DNA from: Ruminococcus flavefaciens ND2009
Lineage (GTDB): Bacteria; Bacillota; Clostridia; Oscillospirales; Ruminococcaceae
Assembly (NCBI RefSeq): GCF_000621785.1
Contig: NZ_JHXI01000010.1
Span: 62,001-126,000, forward strand
DNA: 64,000 nucleotides
Direction of reading: 5' to 3'
Each line of letters opens with the position of its first letter. The first letter of the stretch is position 1. The translations under genes and the position numbers were made by a program. Positions 33,817 to 41,261 of the stretch are shown here, piece after piece. The notes beneath the pieces are model-generated. The model was not told the DNA's origin and made no database searches. It saw only the letters and a list, made by a program, of their open reading frames with translations.

Positions 33817-34974
33817 TCAGCTTTCTTTCTCTTCGGTCTGCGCAGCCTTTTTCGGCGCCCTGTCCTTCAGCGATCTCCATCTTGCTGAAATGAGGTTAGC
33901 CGCAGCTTTTTTCAGACCTTCTTTTTTCCTCATGAACAGTCTGTACGCCATTATCAGCAGGCATACCGCCGTTATGAGTGGTATAGCAAGGAGCAGTCTT
34001 CGCGCTCCGTAGATGAATGAGAGCCTGATCTCCACTATCCTTGATGCGTTCTCCCAGAAGGGATAAACGATCTGATTTTTCACGACAGCGTATTCATCAA
34101 GCTTTTTCAGAGCCTTCACTCTCGTCTTCGGGAGAAAGCGCTCTGTGTTGTTTACTATGCTGACCTTTCCCTTGTAGCTGTCACCGAGACCTCCCTTTAC
34201 TTTACTGTAAGCGAAATTCTCAACAGGCTCGGGTACAATACATTCATAGCTGGTGATGGTCCTGAATTCGGGGGCAGGCGGTTTGAGGTCGGGAACGGTA
34301 TCCTCCATCGAAGAGCCGCCGCCGAAAATAAGTCCCGCAGCATAGTAGGATATATAAGCCTTCGGAGTTTTGCCTGCGCTACGCTTCTCGGGCTTGGTAG
34401 AAGGAGTATCTATGACTCCTGAGATAAAGAGTTTGACATTATTAATGTATATATTCATTCCCGCGACCTCATCGGAGCCGTAGAGGTCCCATGCAAGCTG
34501 GCGGTCGATAACTGCTCCTGTCTGCATAAGATCGTTTTCGGAGAAGTAGGCGCCGCTGAGCAGCTTGAAATCGCGGAACAGGAAGAAGTAATTTCCGCCC
34601 ACAGCGGTTATCTCTGCATCGGAGCGTCCGCTGTCGTCGCCGCTGACTGTTGCCGTGCCTGCGGGGGCGCTGTAGGCGTCGGGAACCAGGTCAACGCCCT
34701 CTGTGGGAGTTACCGAGACGTTTTTCAGCTCTGTCAGAAGCTGACCTCTCAGTGAATTGACGCCGTTCCTGTCGAAGCCGGAGTCGCTGCTGAAAAAGCA
34801 GCTTATCTGGGAGTATTTTCTTTTTCCGTCACTGCTCCAGCGGTCTGCCGCATCGTTATAGCTCTGTGCCTTTGCTGCGTGGCTTCCCAGCGCAGTCAGC
34901 ACCACAGCTCCGATAATGGCGGCGGCATTCACCGCAGCAGCTGCAATGGTAAGTTTTTTCTTTAAGGGTCTCAT
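33817..34974 (-). CDS. MacB-periplasmic-core-like membrane protein without FtsX permease half
   Basis: The 385 residues start with one transmembrane helix (about 10-32, TIAAAAVNAAAIIGAVVLTAL) followed by a 290-residue extracytoplasmic region containing GRSDAEITAVGGNYFFLFRDFKLLSGAYFSENDLMQ, which matches the MacB_PCD pattern of ABC exporters. A second helix near 330-350 (RRLLLAIPLITAVCLLIM) and a basic tail follow. The remaining two helices of a MacB/FtsX unit and any ATPase are missing. The gene is 14 nt from the adaptor gene. I infer an accessory partner of that adaptor. Confidence 0.78.
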   Translation of the reverse strand: MRPLKKKLTIAAAAVNAAAIIGAVVLTALGSHAAKAQSYNDAADRWSSDGKRKYSQISCFFSSDSGFDRNGVNSLRGQLLTELKNVSVTPTEGVDLVPDAYSAPAGTATVSGDDSGRSDAEITAVGGNYFFLFRDFKLLSGAYFSENDLMQTGAVIDRQLAWDLYGSDEVAGMNIYINNVKLFISGVIDTPSTKPEKRSAGKTPKAYISYYAAGLIFGGGSSMEDTVPDLKPPAPEFRTITSYECIVPEPVENFAYSKVKGGLGDSYKGKVSIVNNTERFLPKTRVKALKKLDEYAVVKNQIVYPFWENASRIVEIRLSFIYGARRLLLAIPLITAVCLLIMAYRLFMRKKEGLKKAAANLISARWRSLKDRAPKKAAQTEEKES

Positions 34975-34987
34975 AAGGTCCACCACC

Positions 34988-36718
34988 TTATTTATCCTTC
35001 ATGCGGACCTGATCACCTGACTTCAATGGCTTGCTGGAGGCGGTGATGATATAGTCGCCTCTGTTGAGTCCGCCCGAAACAGCGCAGGATGCAGTATCCG
35101 AAGCCTCTACATTGACCTCGACCTTTTCTGCATAATAGCGGTTGCCGAGAGGAGTGTTCTTTGAACGCACCGTATAAACATAGGAGCCCTTATCACCGGT
35201 GTGGACTGCATTCTTGGGAACGATTGCATCGTAGTTGCCGCTTCCGAGAGGAACGGAAAGGTCAAGGCTGTCGCCTGTCTGGACATCGCCTGTTACGCTG
35301 AATATCAGTGACTTGGCCTTTGAGCCCGAGGTGCTGTCGCTCTTTATTTCCTTGAGTACAGCGGTTATATCGCCGTTCCAGTTGTTGACGATCTCAGCCT
35401 CTACGCCCTTCTTGACCTTCTTGAGGTTCTCGTTCTCAACGGTTATCTTTACCGTGAAGCCCTCGTCTGCAAGGTCTATGACAGCAAGTGTCTCTTCGGG
35501 AGTAGTAGTAGCATCGGGCTGTACGTTTATGGAGCTTACTATGCCCGAGTACTTGGATTTTATCTCAGTGGACTTTGCTTCCTTCTTGAGCTTATCCACC
35601 TTTTCCTGCTGCTTTTCCAGAGCCTTCTTCTTGGACTCAAGTGTGAGGCTTTCCTTCTTGTCCTCGATGGAGTCCTTGCGCTTGGTGTTGTCCAGCTCTA
35701 TGATGAGGTCCTCAAGAGCGCTCTGCTTCTCGGCAACAGCAGCTGCCAGAGTATCATAGGTCTCGGTGCCGCCCTCGCCGTATTCGGAAGTATAGTTCTC
35801 AATAGCCTCACTAACACCTGCCAGTGAACCGCTTACATCGCTGAGCTGAGATGCAAGGTTGCCGCGGATGTTGTTCTTCTCGTTGAAGTAGCTGTCCCTT
35901 GCGGTATTTCTTACGGCTTCCTTTTCATCGGCATCAGCCTTGGCGCCTTCCACGTTCTCCCCTGCCTCAAGAGCCATCTGATAGGTCTCATAGGCAGACT
36001 TGTAGTCCTCCTCGGCGATAGTGTATGCCGAGCAGAGTGCGGGGAGATCACCGCTGTATTCGGGAGCGGCTTCCGAATAGGAATCAGAGTCGATAGCCCT
36101 TATGGTAGCCTGGAGCTTTTCCTGGAGGCCTGTGAGCCTTGTCTGCTCTGACTTGTTGCGTCTGTATTCTTCCTTTGCGCTTGCCGCATTGCTGTCATTA
36201 TATCTTGCTGCGTCACGCTTTGCGATGAGATCGTTGAGCTCTGCGCGGGCAGCCTTTATCTTCTGATTTTCGGCTGAGTAATCCAGCGGGTCCTTGAGGA
36301 GGGCTGTCTCATACTCCAGCTTGAGAGTTTCAAGTGTAGCCTCTTCGGTCTCCAGCTTTTCGCTTTCCACAGTATTTACCGTAAAGAGGACGTCGTCCTT
36401 CTTTACCTCCTGACCTGTTTTGATATGTATCTTTTCGATTACTCTGTTGCCGTCAACGGTAACGTTGTAAGCCTGATTTGCTTCAACGACACCGCGCTTC
36501 TCGATGCGCTCGGTGAGCTTGCCTGAAGCCACGGTCTCTGTTGATATTTCGGGCAGCGACTTGTTCATGATGGTGTTTGAGAAGAATGTGAGCACCAGCA
36601 TTACCGCAAGGAATATGATTATGAGAGTCTTTATGAGCTCTCTCCTCTTTGCGGGAGTCCTGGCTTCCTTCTCGCTGCTGTCCGAAGTTATTTCCTTTAC
36701 TTCTTTTGTGTCGTTCAT
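34988..36718 (-). CDS. MacA/HlyD-family membrane-fusion (adaptor) protein
   Basis: The 576 residues have an N-terminal anchor helix (about 28-46), a half lipoyl motif (GNRVIEKIHIKTGQEVKKDD, 86-105), a long coiled coil of about 270 residues rich in E, K, A and Q, the second lipoyl half (KSKYSGIVSSINVQPD, near 390) and a C-terminal beta-barrel and membrane-proximal domain. This is the HlyD/MacA layout with an unusually long hairpin. In a Gram-positive cell it would bridge the membrane and the wall. It lies between a sugar-permease pair and a MacB-like partner, with no ATPase. Confidence 0.88.
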   Translation of the reverse strand: MNDTKEVKEITSDSSEKEARTPAKRRELIKTLIIIFLAVMLVLTFFSNTIMNKSLPEISTETVASGKLTERIEKRGVVEANQAYNVTVDGNRVIEKIHIKTGQEVKKDDVLFTVNTVESEKLETEEATLETLKLEYETALLKDPLDYSAENQKIKAARAELNDLIAKRDAARYNDSNAASAKEEYRRNKSEQTRLTGLQEKLQATIRAIDSDSYSEAAPEYSGDLPALCSAYTIAEEDYKSAYETYQMALEAGENVEGAKADADEKEAVRNTARDSYFNEKNNIRGNLASQLSDVSGSLAGVSEAIENYTSEYGEGGTETYDTLAAAVAEKQSALEDLIIELDNTKRKDSIEDKKESLTLESKKKALEKQQEKVDKLKKEAKSTEIKSKYSGIVSSINVQPDATTTPEETLAVIDLADEGFTVKITVENENLKKVKKGVEAEIVNNWNGDITAVLKEIKSDSTSGSKAKSLIFSVTGDVQTGDSLDLSVPLGSGNYDAIVPKNAVHTGDKGSYVYTVRSKNTPLGNRYYAEKVEVNVEASDTASCAVSGGLNRGDYIITASSKPLKSGDQVRMKDK

Positions 36719-36787
36719 ATTATATTTACTCCTTCTGAGAGAATAGCTTCGTTGATTGAATGATAGCCTGTGTTTTTCAACTTTTTA

Positions 36788-37693
36788 TCAACCCTTTATG
36801 CCGCCCGAATAGGTTATGCCCTCAACGAGGTAATCCTCGCCGTAGAGGAACATCAGCACCGTGGGTATCATGTACACCACTCCCACCGCAAAGGCGAGAC
36901 CGATGTCTCCCGTATTTATCTGGGAGAGGAATACCGAAAGGGGGTGATAAAGAGGATCCTTCATGAGGACCAGGGGCTGCTCCACCATGTTCCAGTAGTC
37001 TATGAATACCAGCATTGCAATGGAAACTATAGCGCCCTTGCACAGGGGAACGTATATCTTGGTGAGTATCTTCAGCTCGCTGGCGCCGTCAAGCTTAGCC
37101 GCCTCAACATAAGAGACAGGTATACGGCGCATTACCTTTGTCAGCAGGAATATGCTGAAGGGCGAGAAGATAGCGGGCAGGATTATCGCCCGCCGCGTAT
37201 CGAGCATATGGAACTTTTCAGCCACAAGGAAGTTGGGCACGAGAGTTACCTGATAGGGCATTATCATAAGTATGATGTATGCGAAGAAGATTATGCTCTT
37301 GAACTTGTTGGGGTATCTCGAAAAGCCGTAGGACGTGAGTATCGCCACTATCATCTGGAACAGCGTTATGGGAACTGTCAGTATCACGGAATTCCAGAAC
37401 TTCATGAGATAGTCCGAATTCTGTACCAGCACAGCCTTGTACTGGGCGAAGGTGACCTTGTCGGGAATGAACTTCAGGTTGACGTTCTGTGAGATGAAGG
37501 TCTTTTTGTCCTCGGTCATATTCGAGAACATTGAGCCGTAGTTGGCTGAGATCTCGTTTGAGGTCATGAAGGAATTCGCCAGTGTAAGCACTGTGGGGAA
37601 CAGGAAAAGTATCGCCGCCGTCAGTATGAATATGAACACTATAACGTCGAAGATCTTCCTGCGTTTCTTTATGTCTAACATTTTCAGCTTCAT
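36788..37693 (-). CDS. Carbohydrate ABC transporter permease, MalG type
   Basis: The 301 residues show six hydrophobic helices and the EAA loop YVEAAKLDGASELKILTKIYVPL near residue 205, close to consensus. The start ATG (MKLKMLDIKKRRK) follows the stop of the upstream permease as TGATATG, with GGAG overlapping that stop; an in-frame ATG four codons earlier is an alternative. It is the second gene of the hybrid operon. Confidence 0.92.
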   Translation of the reverse strand: MKLKMLDIKKRRKIFDVIVFIFILTAAILFLFPTVLTLANSFMTSNEISANYGSMFSNMTEDKKTFISQNVNLKFIPDKVTFAQYKAVLVQNSDYLMKFWNSVILTVPITLFQMIVAILTSYGFSRYPNKFKSIIFFAYIILMIMPYQVTLVPNFLVAEKFHMLDTRRAIILPAIFSPFSIFLLTKVMRRIPVSYVEAAKLDGASELKILTKIYVPLCKGAIVSIAMLVFIDYWNMVEQPLVLMKDPLYHPLSVFLSQINTGDIGLAFAVGVVYMIPTVLMFLYGEDYLVEGITYSGGIKG

Positions 37694-37694
37694 A

Positions 37695-38579
37695 TCACTC
37701 CACATCCTTTCCGAAGATGTTCTCCGCGATGAGGAGGATCGCCATGATGACTATCATGACAAGGGCAAACAGCACCGCCGCCGCCGACAGCTTCTGGTAG
37801 TCCAGGCTGTTGAAGGTATTGTTCATGAAGTGCTGGAGCATATACAGCTTATCCTGGGGATAATTTCCCGTCAGCAGATATACCTCGCGGAATATCTTGA
37901 ATGAGTTTATCATGGAGAGGATAAGTACGAAGAGGATAGTCGGCGAAAGGTATCTCAGCTTGATATGTACGAACTTGTACCAGCTGCTTGCGCCCTCAAG
38001 GTCTGCCACCTCGATGATGTCACGGGGTATGGCACATAAAGCCGACATGAAGAGTATCATATTATATCCCAGATTTTTCCAGAGGAACATACATATGATG
38101 ACCACCTGTCCGTAGGGTGACTTTATCCAGTCGATGGAGTTGCCTCCGAAATGCTCGATTATCTGGTTTATGGTACCGTGGTTGTGGAAGAGCACCTGCC
38201 ACACAAGGACTACGGAAGCCGTAGGTACCATGAGGGGGCTGAGGAAGAAAGTCCTGAATATGCTCTTTCCGGGTATCTTCCTCTCAAGGAGCATCGCCAG
38301 CCCCAGTGAGAGCACCACCGAAAGGGGTACAGATACTATTGAGAAGAAAGCGGTGTTTTTCACCGCCTTGGTGAATGCTACGTTGTGAAAGAGCTTCGTG
38401 TAGTTCTGCAGCCCCACAAAGTCCTTCAGAACAGGGTTGTTTATTAGAGAGTAGTATATTACTATGCAGAACGGGATAAAGAAGAATATCATTACTCCTA
38501 TCAGGCTGGGCATGACGCATATATTGCTGAATACGCGCTCGCCTCTCCTGCCGCACTGGTTTCGGGTCTTGTTTTTCAT
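37695..38579 (-). CDS. Sugar ABC transporter permease, MalF/UgpA type
   Basis: The 294 residues start with a basic segment, then six hydrophobic helices. The EAA loop reads IIEVADLEGASSWYKFVHIKLRYLSP: the usual I-LP element after the loop is IKLRYLSP, a slight departure from consensus. The ATG has GAGGTTGTAACC upstream. It heads the hybrid operon behind a strongly structured leader. Confidence 0.92.
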   Translation of the reverse strand: MKNKTRNQCGRRGERVFSNICVMPSLIGVMIFFFIPFCIVIYYSLINNPVLKDFVGLQNYTKLFHNVAFTKAVKNTAFFSIVSVPLSVVLSLGLAMLLERKIPGKSIFRTFFLSPLMVPTASVVLVWQVLFHNHGTINQIIEHFGGNSIDWIKSPYGQVVIICMFLWKNLGYNMILFMSALCAIPRDIIEVADLEGASSWYKFVHIKLRYLSPTILFVLILSMINSFKIFREVYLLTGNYPQDKLYMLQHFMNNTFNSLDYQKLSAAAVLFALVMIVIMAILLIAENIFGKDVE

Positions 38580-38618
38580 CTGGTTACAACCTCACAAATG
38601 TGTCTTTTGTCCTGAGTG

Positions 38619-38691
38619 CTTCGTCTGACCTCCGATGTATCAGTCTCTGTAAATAAGTGACCTGAGAGACTGAAAAAGACGAAGGTCAGAC
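38619..38691 (-). ncRNA. Structured leader with mutually exclusive helices upstream of the hybrid operon
   Basis: On the transcribed minus strand GTCTGACCT (38683-38691) is complementary to AGGTCAGAC (38623-38631), and CTTCGTCT (38677-38684) to AGACGAAG (38619-38626). The two pairings share bases on both sides, so they exclude each other. Between them sits a perfect 8-bp hairpin, CAGTCTCT/AGAGACTG (38641-38648 and 38665-38672). A further TGACCT/AGGTCA pairing is possible. The layout is that of an RNA switch or a protein-binding array; no known family recognised. Confidence 0.6.
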
Positions 38692-38713
38692 ATATTTTTA
38701 TATTTTAACTATA

Positions 38714-39310
38714 TCATGCTGCCGCCGGGCAGTTTGTAACTGTATCATTTCTCCTTCTCAGCGGAGACTTTACTGTATAAAGGTATATGATAGCTGCAAG
38801 GCATACAGTACCAAGCAGTGCCATGGACCAGCGGTATTCCCATGAGATGATGTCGCCTGCTATGAACAGCAGCTGTACCGCTATGAAAGGGAGTACCATT
38901 ATATTATAAAGAACAGCCTTGTTCCTGTCGAGCAGCTTTACCATGAGCCAGCCCCACGCTGCTGCCGCTGTACCGAGCACCGTGTAGACTATAAGATCGG
39001 GAACATCAGAGAACAGAGCCGATGAAAGGCTTCCTCCGAACCTCATGTACCCCGCCAGGTCCTTGACCGCCACATATCCGTAGTAGCCAACGTCCAGTCC
39101 GAGAAATGTAAGGAAAATATCGCGGAGCATCGTCTTTGCATCAACGTCCCTGTGTATTATAAGAAGTATCACCAGCGGCCATATTGTCATATCCGATATG
39201 AGATTGCTCACGCACAGCGGAACGCTGCCGCTCAGTTCTCCCAGGAGCTGTCCTGCGATCCCCATCGCCGCTCCTATCAGGAGATATGCTGTGTTTTTCA
39301 TTGTTTTCAT
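38714..39310 (-). CDS. Hypothetical six-helix membrane protein
   Basis: The 198 residues have about six hydrophobic segments (AYLLIGAAMGIAGQLLGEL; MTIWPLVILLIIH; LIVYTVLGTAAAAWGWLMV; LPFIAVQLLFIAGDII and others) and a short basic C-terminus. No motif recognised. The start ATG (MKTMKNTAY) has GGGAG 7 nt upstream. It has its own promoter at 39437 and ends 135 nt before the hybrid importer operon in the same direction, so read-through between them is possible. Confidence 0.75.
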   Translation of the reverse strand: MKTMKNTAYLLIGAAMGIAGQLLGELSGSVPLCVSNLISDMTIWPLVILLIIHRDVDAKTMLRDIFLTFLGLDVGYYGYVAVKDLAGYMRFGGSLSSALFSDVPDLIVYTVLGTAAAAWGWLMVKLLDRNKAVLYNIMVLPFIAVQLLFIAGDIISWEYRWSMALLGTVCLAAIIYLYTVKSPLRRRNDTVTNCPAAA

Positions 39311-39436
39311 AGTCCCACTCCCGAACATACCACACTATATACACAGATCAGAAGCTTTCTTTTGTGCATCGGTATGCAAGTTTATTTTTACTATGAACAA
39401 GGAACACTGCCGCAGCGGACTTCCCCTCATTTTAAT

Positions 39437-39465
39437 ATAATACATCATTGACAAACCATTGTCAA
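39437..39465 (-). promoter_or_regulatory. Promoter with overlapping inverted repeat, upstream of the hypothetical membrane protein
   Basis: On the minus strand -35 TTGACA, 17-bp spacer, -10 TATTAT. A perfect inverted repeat ATTGACAA-N4-TTGTCAAT (39447-39466) covers the -35 box and the first part of the spacer, the usual place for a repressor site. The leader to the ATG at 39310 is about 120 nt. Confidence 0.65.
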
Positions 39466-39469
39466 TACC

Positions 39470-39800
39470 CCACAGTAGATTTTTACTCTTTCTTTACTAT
39501 ATGGAATACATATGCCGGGTAAGATCATGCGAGTTTTTGCAGCCTCTTCAGCCGCCCTTTTCATAGTTCTCTTATATCTTACACTGTCAAGATGACATTA
39601 ACGTGACTTTTTTATAACAAATCTGTCACTTAACTTTCCGTAGAAAAGCACTCCTATAATATTAGACGTTTTAAAAGCCCGAATTGTGACAACAATTTTA
39701 AAATTTTTTCAGCCCGAATGGACATAATCGGCATTTTGACTTTCGGTAAGGCGGCGCCAAAGAAAAATTTAGTCAATGTGACTGTTTTTCAGAACTGCTA
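39470..39800. other. Intergenic AT-rich region without gene
   Basis: No plausible coding frame with a ribosome binding site is visible on either strand. The stretch is AT-rich with two copies of GCCCGAAT about 40 bp apart (near 39677 and 39712) and a loose GTGAC/GTCAC inverted repeat near 39603-39630. Nothing else recognised. Confidence 0.5.
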
Positions 39801-39829
39801 TTGACAATCGGCTCTGATTATGATACAAT
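39801..39829 (+). promoter_or_regulatory. Promoter of the tRNA cluster
   Basis: -35 TTGACA, 17-bp spacer, -10 TACAAT. The predicted start is about 14 nt upstream of tRNA-Gly, typical of stable RNA operons. Confidence 0.85.
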
Positions 39830-39849
39830 ATTTTCTGTTGAAACGCCGT

Positions 39850-39923
<74 letters not shown>

Positions 39924-39957
39924 ATCATTAGCAGCTATGGCTGCTAAAGTTTTCTGT

Positions 39958-40034
39958 GCGCCTTTAACTCAGCTGGATAGAGTAACTGCCTTCTAAGCAG
40001 TAAGCCGCTGGTTCGAATCCAGCAAGGCGCGCCA
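39958..40034 (+). tRNA. tRNA-Arg (anticodon TCT)
   Basis: Acceptor GCGCCTT/AAGGCGC, anticodon arm ACTGC-CTTCTAA-GCAGT giving anticodon TCT (Arg AGA), T arm GCTGG-TTCGAAT-CCAGC, discriminator G and encoded CCA. It follows tRNA-Gly by 34 nt, which contain a small TAGCAG/CTGCTA hairpin. Confidence 0.96.
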
Positions 40035-40037
40035 CAC

Positions 40038-40084
40038 CGAAACTCTCCGTTATATGACTCCATCTAATGGAGAGCTTCGTTTTT
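40038..40084 (+). terminator. Terminator between tRNA-Arg and tRNA-His
   Basis: CGAA-A-CTCTCC pairs with GGAGAG-C-TTCG (10 bp with one internal A-C mismatch) around a 20-nt loop, followed by TTTTT. It lies 3 nt after the tRNA-Arg CCA and 14 nt before tRNA-His, so tRNA-His depends on read-through or on a promoter I cannot see. Confidence 0.75.
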
Positions 40085-40097
40085 ATTTATTGAATAT

Positions 40098-40172
40098 GGT
40101 GGGTGTAGCTTAGCTGGTTAAAGCGTCGGATTGTGGTCCCGAAGACCGTGGGTTCGAATCCCATCTCCCACC
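40098..40172 (+). tRNA. tRNA-His (anticodon GTG)
   Basis: It has the extra G-1 and the His anticodon loop TTGTGGT (anticodon GTG), T arm GTGGG-TTCGAAT-CCCAT. The acceptor GTGGGTG/CTCCCAC contains a T-T mismatch at the sixth pair, and the anticodon stem TCGGA/CCCGA has an A-C pair next to the loop. The 3-prime CCA is not encoded (CTC instead), unlike the two neighbouring tRNAs. The identity is clear; functionality is likely but less certain. Confidence 0.88.
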
Positions 40173-40184
40173 CTCATGAAACAG

Positions 40185-40214
40185 GCACTTCTGAATTTTC
40201 AGAAGTGCTTTTTT
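40185..40214 (+). terminator. Terminator of the tRNA cluster
   Basis: GCACTTCTGA/TCAGAAGTGC, a perfect 10-bp stem with a 4-nt loop, followed by TTTTTT. The same stem is used at 43551-43581. Confidence 0.92.
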
Positions 40215-40308
40215 CGTTGTTTTCTAATATAAATGTCCACGCAATCGCGGGGACTTCCTGTATCATTTTCATAAGCTTTGATCTATCTTGGTACTAAGCC
40301 GTCAGCAG

Positions 40309-40327
40309 GGGCGGATATTATCCGCCC
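40309..40327. other. Perfect inverted repeat GGGCGGATA/TATCCGCCC
   Basis: Two 9-bp arms around one base, followed by a smaller AGCGG/CCGCT hairpin (40336-40350) and the GGCTAA-type repeat. It lies between the tRNA terminator and the end of the methyltransferase gene and may be its 3-prime-end structure; there is no T run. Confidence 0.45.
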
Positions 40328-40353
40328 GATAATAAAGCGGCAAATCCGCTTCC

Positions 40354-40381
40354 TTATGGCTAAAAGCTAAAGGCTAAGGGC
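40354..40381. repeat. Degenerate GGCTAA-type short-period repeat, second copy
   Basis: ATGGCTAAAAGCTAAAGGCT followed by AAGGGCT, in imperfect 6-7-bp units, closely similar to 21483-21508. Both lie 2-15 bp from the stop codon of a minus-strand gene. Confidence 0.55.
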
Positions 40382-40394
40382 TTCTATATATCCA

Positions 40395-41006
40395 TCATTC
40401 CTTCACGATCACAGCTATAGCGCATGGCATCCTTCCGTTCACAACATGGTATTTCACATTTTTATATCCCATATCCGAAAAAAACTTCTTGTAGGAATCC
40501 ATATCAAACTGCTTTTTGAAATCAGCTCCCAGCATTTCAATGAGCCTTACTGCCAGCCTGCCTGATTTTTTTGACATATTTATGTATGTAGGGATAATGA
40601 TACTGCCGCCATGCTTTACTACCCGTTCAAGCTCGTGCAAAGCCTTTTCGGGTTCGGGAAGCAGATGTATAACATTTCCTGCGATCACCTTATCAAAGCT
40701 TTCGTCTTTGTACTTCAGATCCGTTATATCCGCTCTCCTGAACGTAACATTCCGGTACATACGGCACTTTTTTTCAGCCTGCTTTAGCATTCCGACAGCA
40801 TAATCGGTAGCAATAAGCTTTCGGCACTTTTGCGCTATATAAACGCTTATAGCCCCTGTTCCGCAGGCACATTCCAGTACATTATCAGAAGTATCTATCA
40901 TTTCAGCGACCTTTGCCCCTGTTCCCGTAAAAACCTTTCTGTTGTAAACAGTTTCAAACAGGTCATAGATCGGTGATATCCTGTCCCAGAATACTTTTTT
41001 GCTCAT
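40395..41006 (-). CDS. Class I SAM-dependent methyltransferase
   Basis: The 203 residues show the class I signature: motif I VLECACGTGAISVYI (about 43-57), an acidic residue after the second strand (LIATDYAVGML), the motif ADITDLKYKDESFDKVIAGNVIHLLPEPEKAL and later the GGSIIIPTY strand. The N-terminus WDRISPIYDLFETVYN is typical of UbiE/methyltransferase-11-like proteins. The acceptor substrate is unknown; such genes are often induced by antimicrobials. The ATG has AGGAGG upstream. It is monocistronic with a promoter bearing a TetR-like operator. Confidence 0.9.
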   Translation of the reverse strand: MSKKVFWDRISPIYDLFETVYNRKVFTGTGAKVAEMIDTSDNVLECACGTGAISVYIAQKCRKLIATDYAVGMLKQAEKKCRMYRNVTFRRADITDLKYKDESFDKVIAGNVIHLLPEPEKALHELERVVKHGGSIIIPTYINMSKKSGRLAVRLIEMLGADFKKQFDMDSYKKFFSDMGYKNVKYHVVNGRMPCAIAVIVKE

Positions 41007-41046
41007 GGAAAAACCTCCTGTAAGATATGCTCTGTCATAAATGAAT

Positions 41047-41066
41047 ATATGAACATCTATTCATAT
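41047..41066 (-). promoter_or_regulatory. Candidate repressor operator ATATGAA-N6-TTCATAT
   Basis: A perfect 7-bp inverted repeat with a 6-bp gap, located immediately downstream of and touching the -10 box of the methyltransferase promoter. The geometry suits a TetR/MarR-type dimer. No regulator gene is adjacent. Confidence 0.6.
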
Positions 41067-41093
41067 GATAGCATACGATCTGCTGTTTGTCAA
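41065..41093 (-). promoter_or_regulatory. Promoter of the methyltransferase gene
   Basis: On the minus strand -35 TTGACA, 17-bp spacer, -10 TATCAT; the start is predicted near 41058, inside the inverted repeat. Confidence 0.78.
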
Positions 41094-41222
41094 TAGGCAT
41101 TTTCACATTGTTTTCCTTAGTTACAGTTTTTTCCCGTAATCCATTTATCTTCTCCGCAAATATTTACATATCATCGCAAAGTCAAGCTCTCAGAATAAGC
41201 CCTGCGTTATTATGGCACAAAG

Positions 41223-41252
41223 AAAAGCCCCCACAGTCGTGGGGACTTTTTT
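41223..41252 (-). terminator. Terminator of the LRR surface-protein gene
   Basis: CCCCAC/GTGGGG stem with a 4-nt loop, flanked by CTTTTC on the minus strand and ACTTTTTT on the plus strand, so it can act both ways. It lies 10 nt after the LRR gene stop. Confidence 0.82.
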
Positions 41253-41261
41253 GATGTATAT

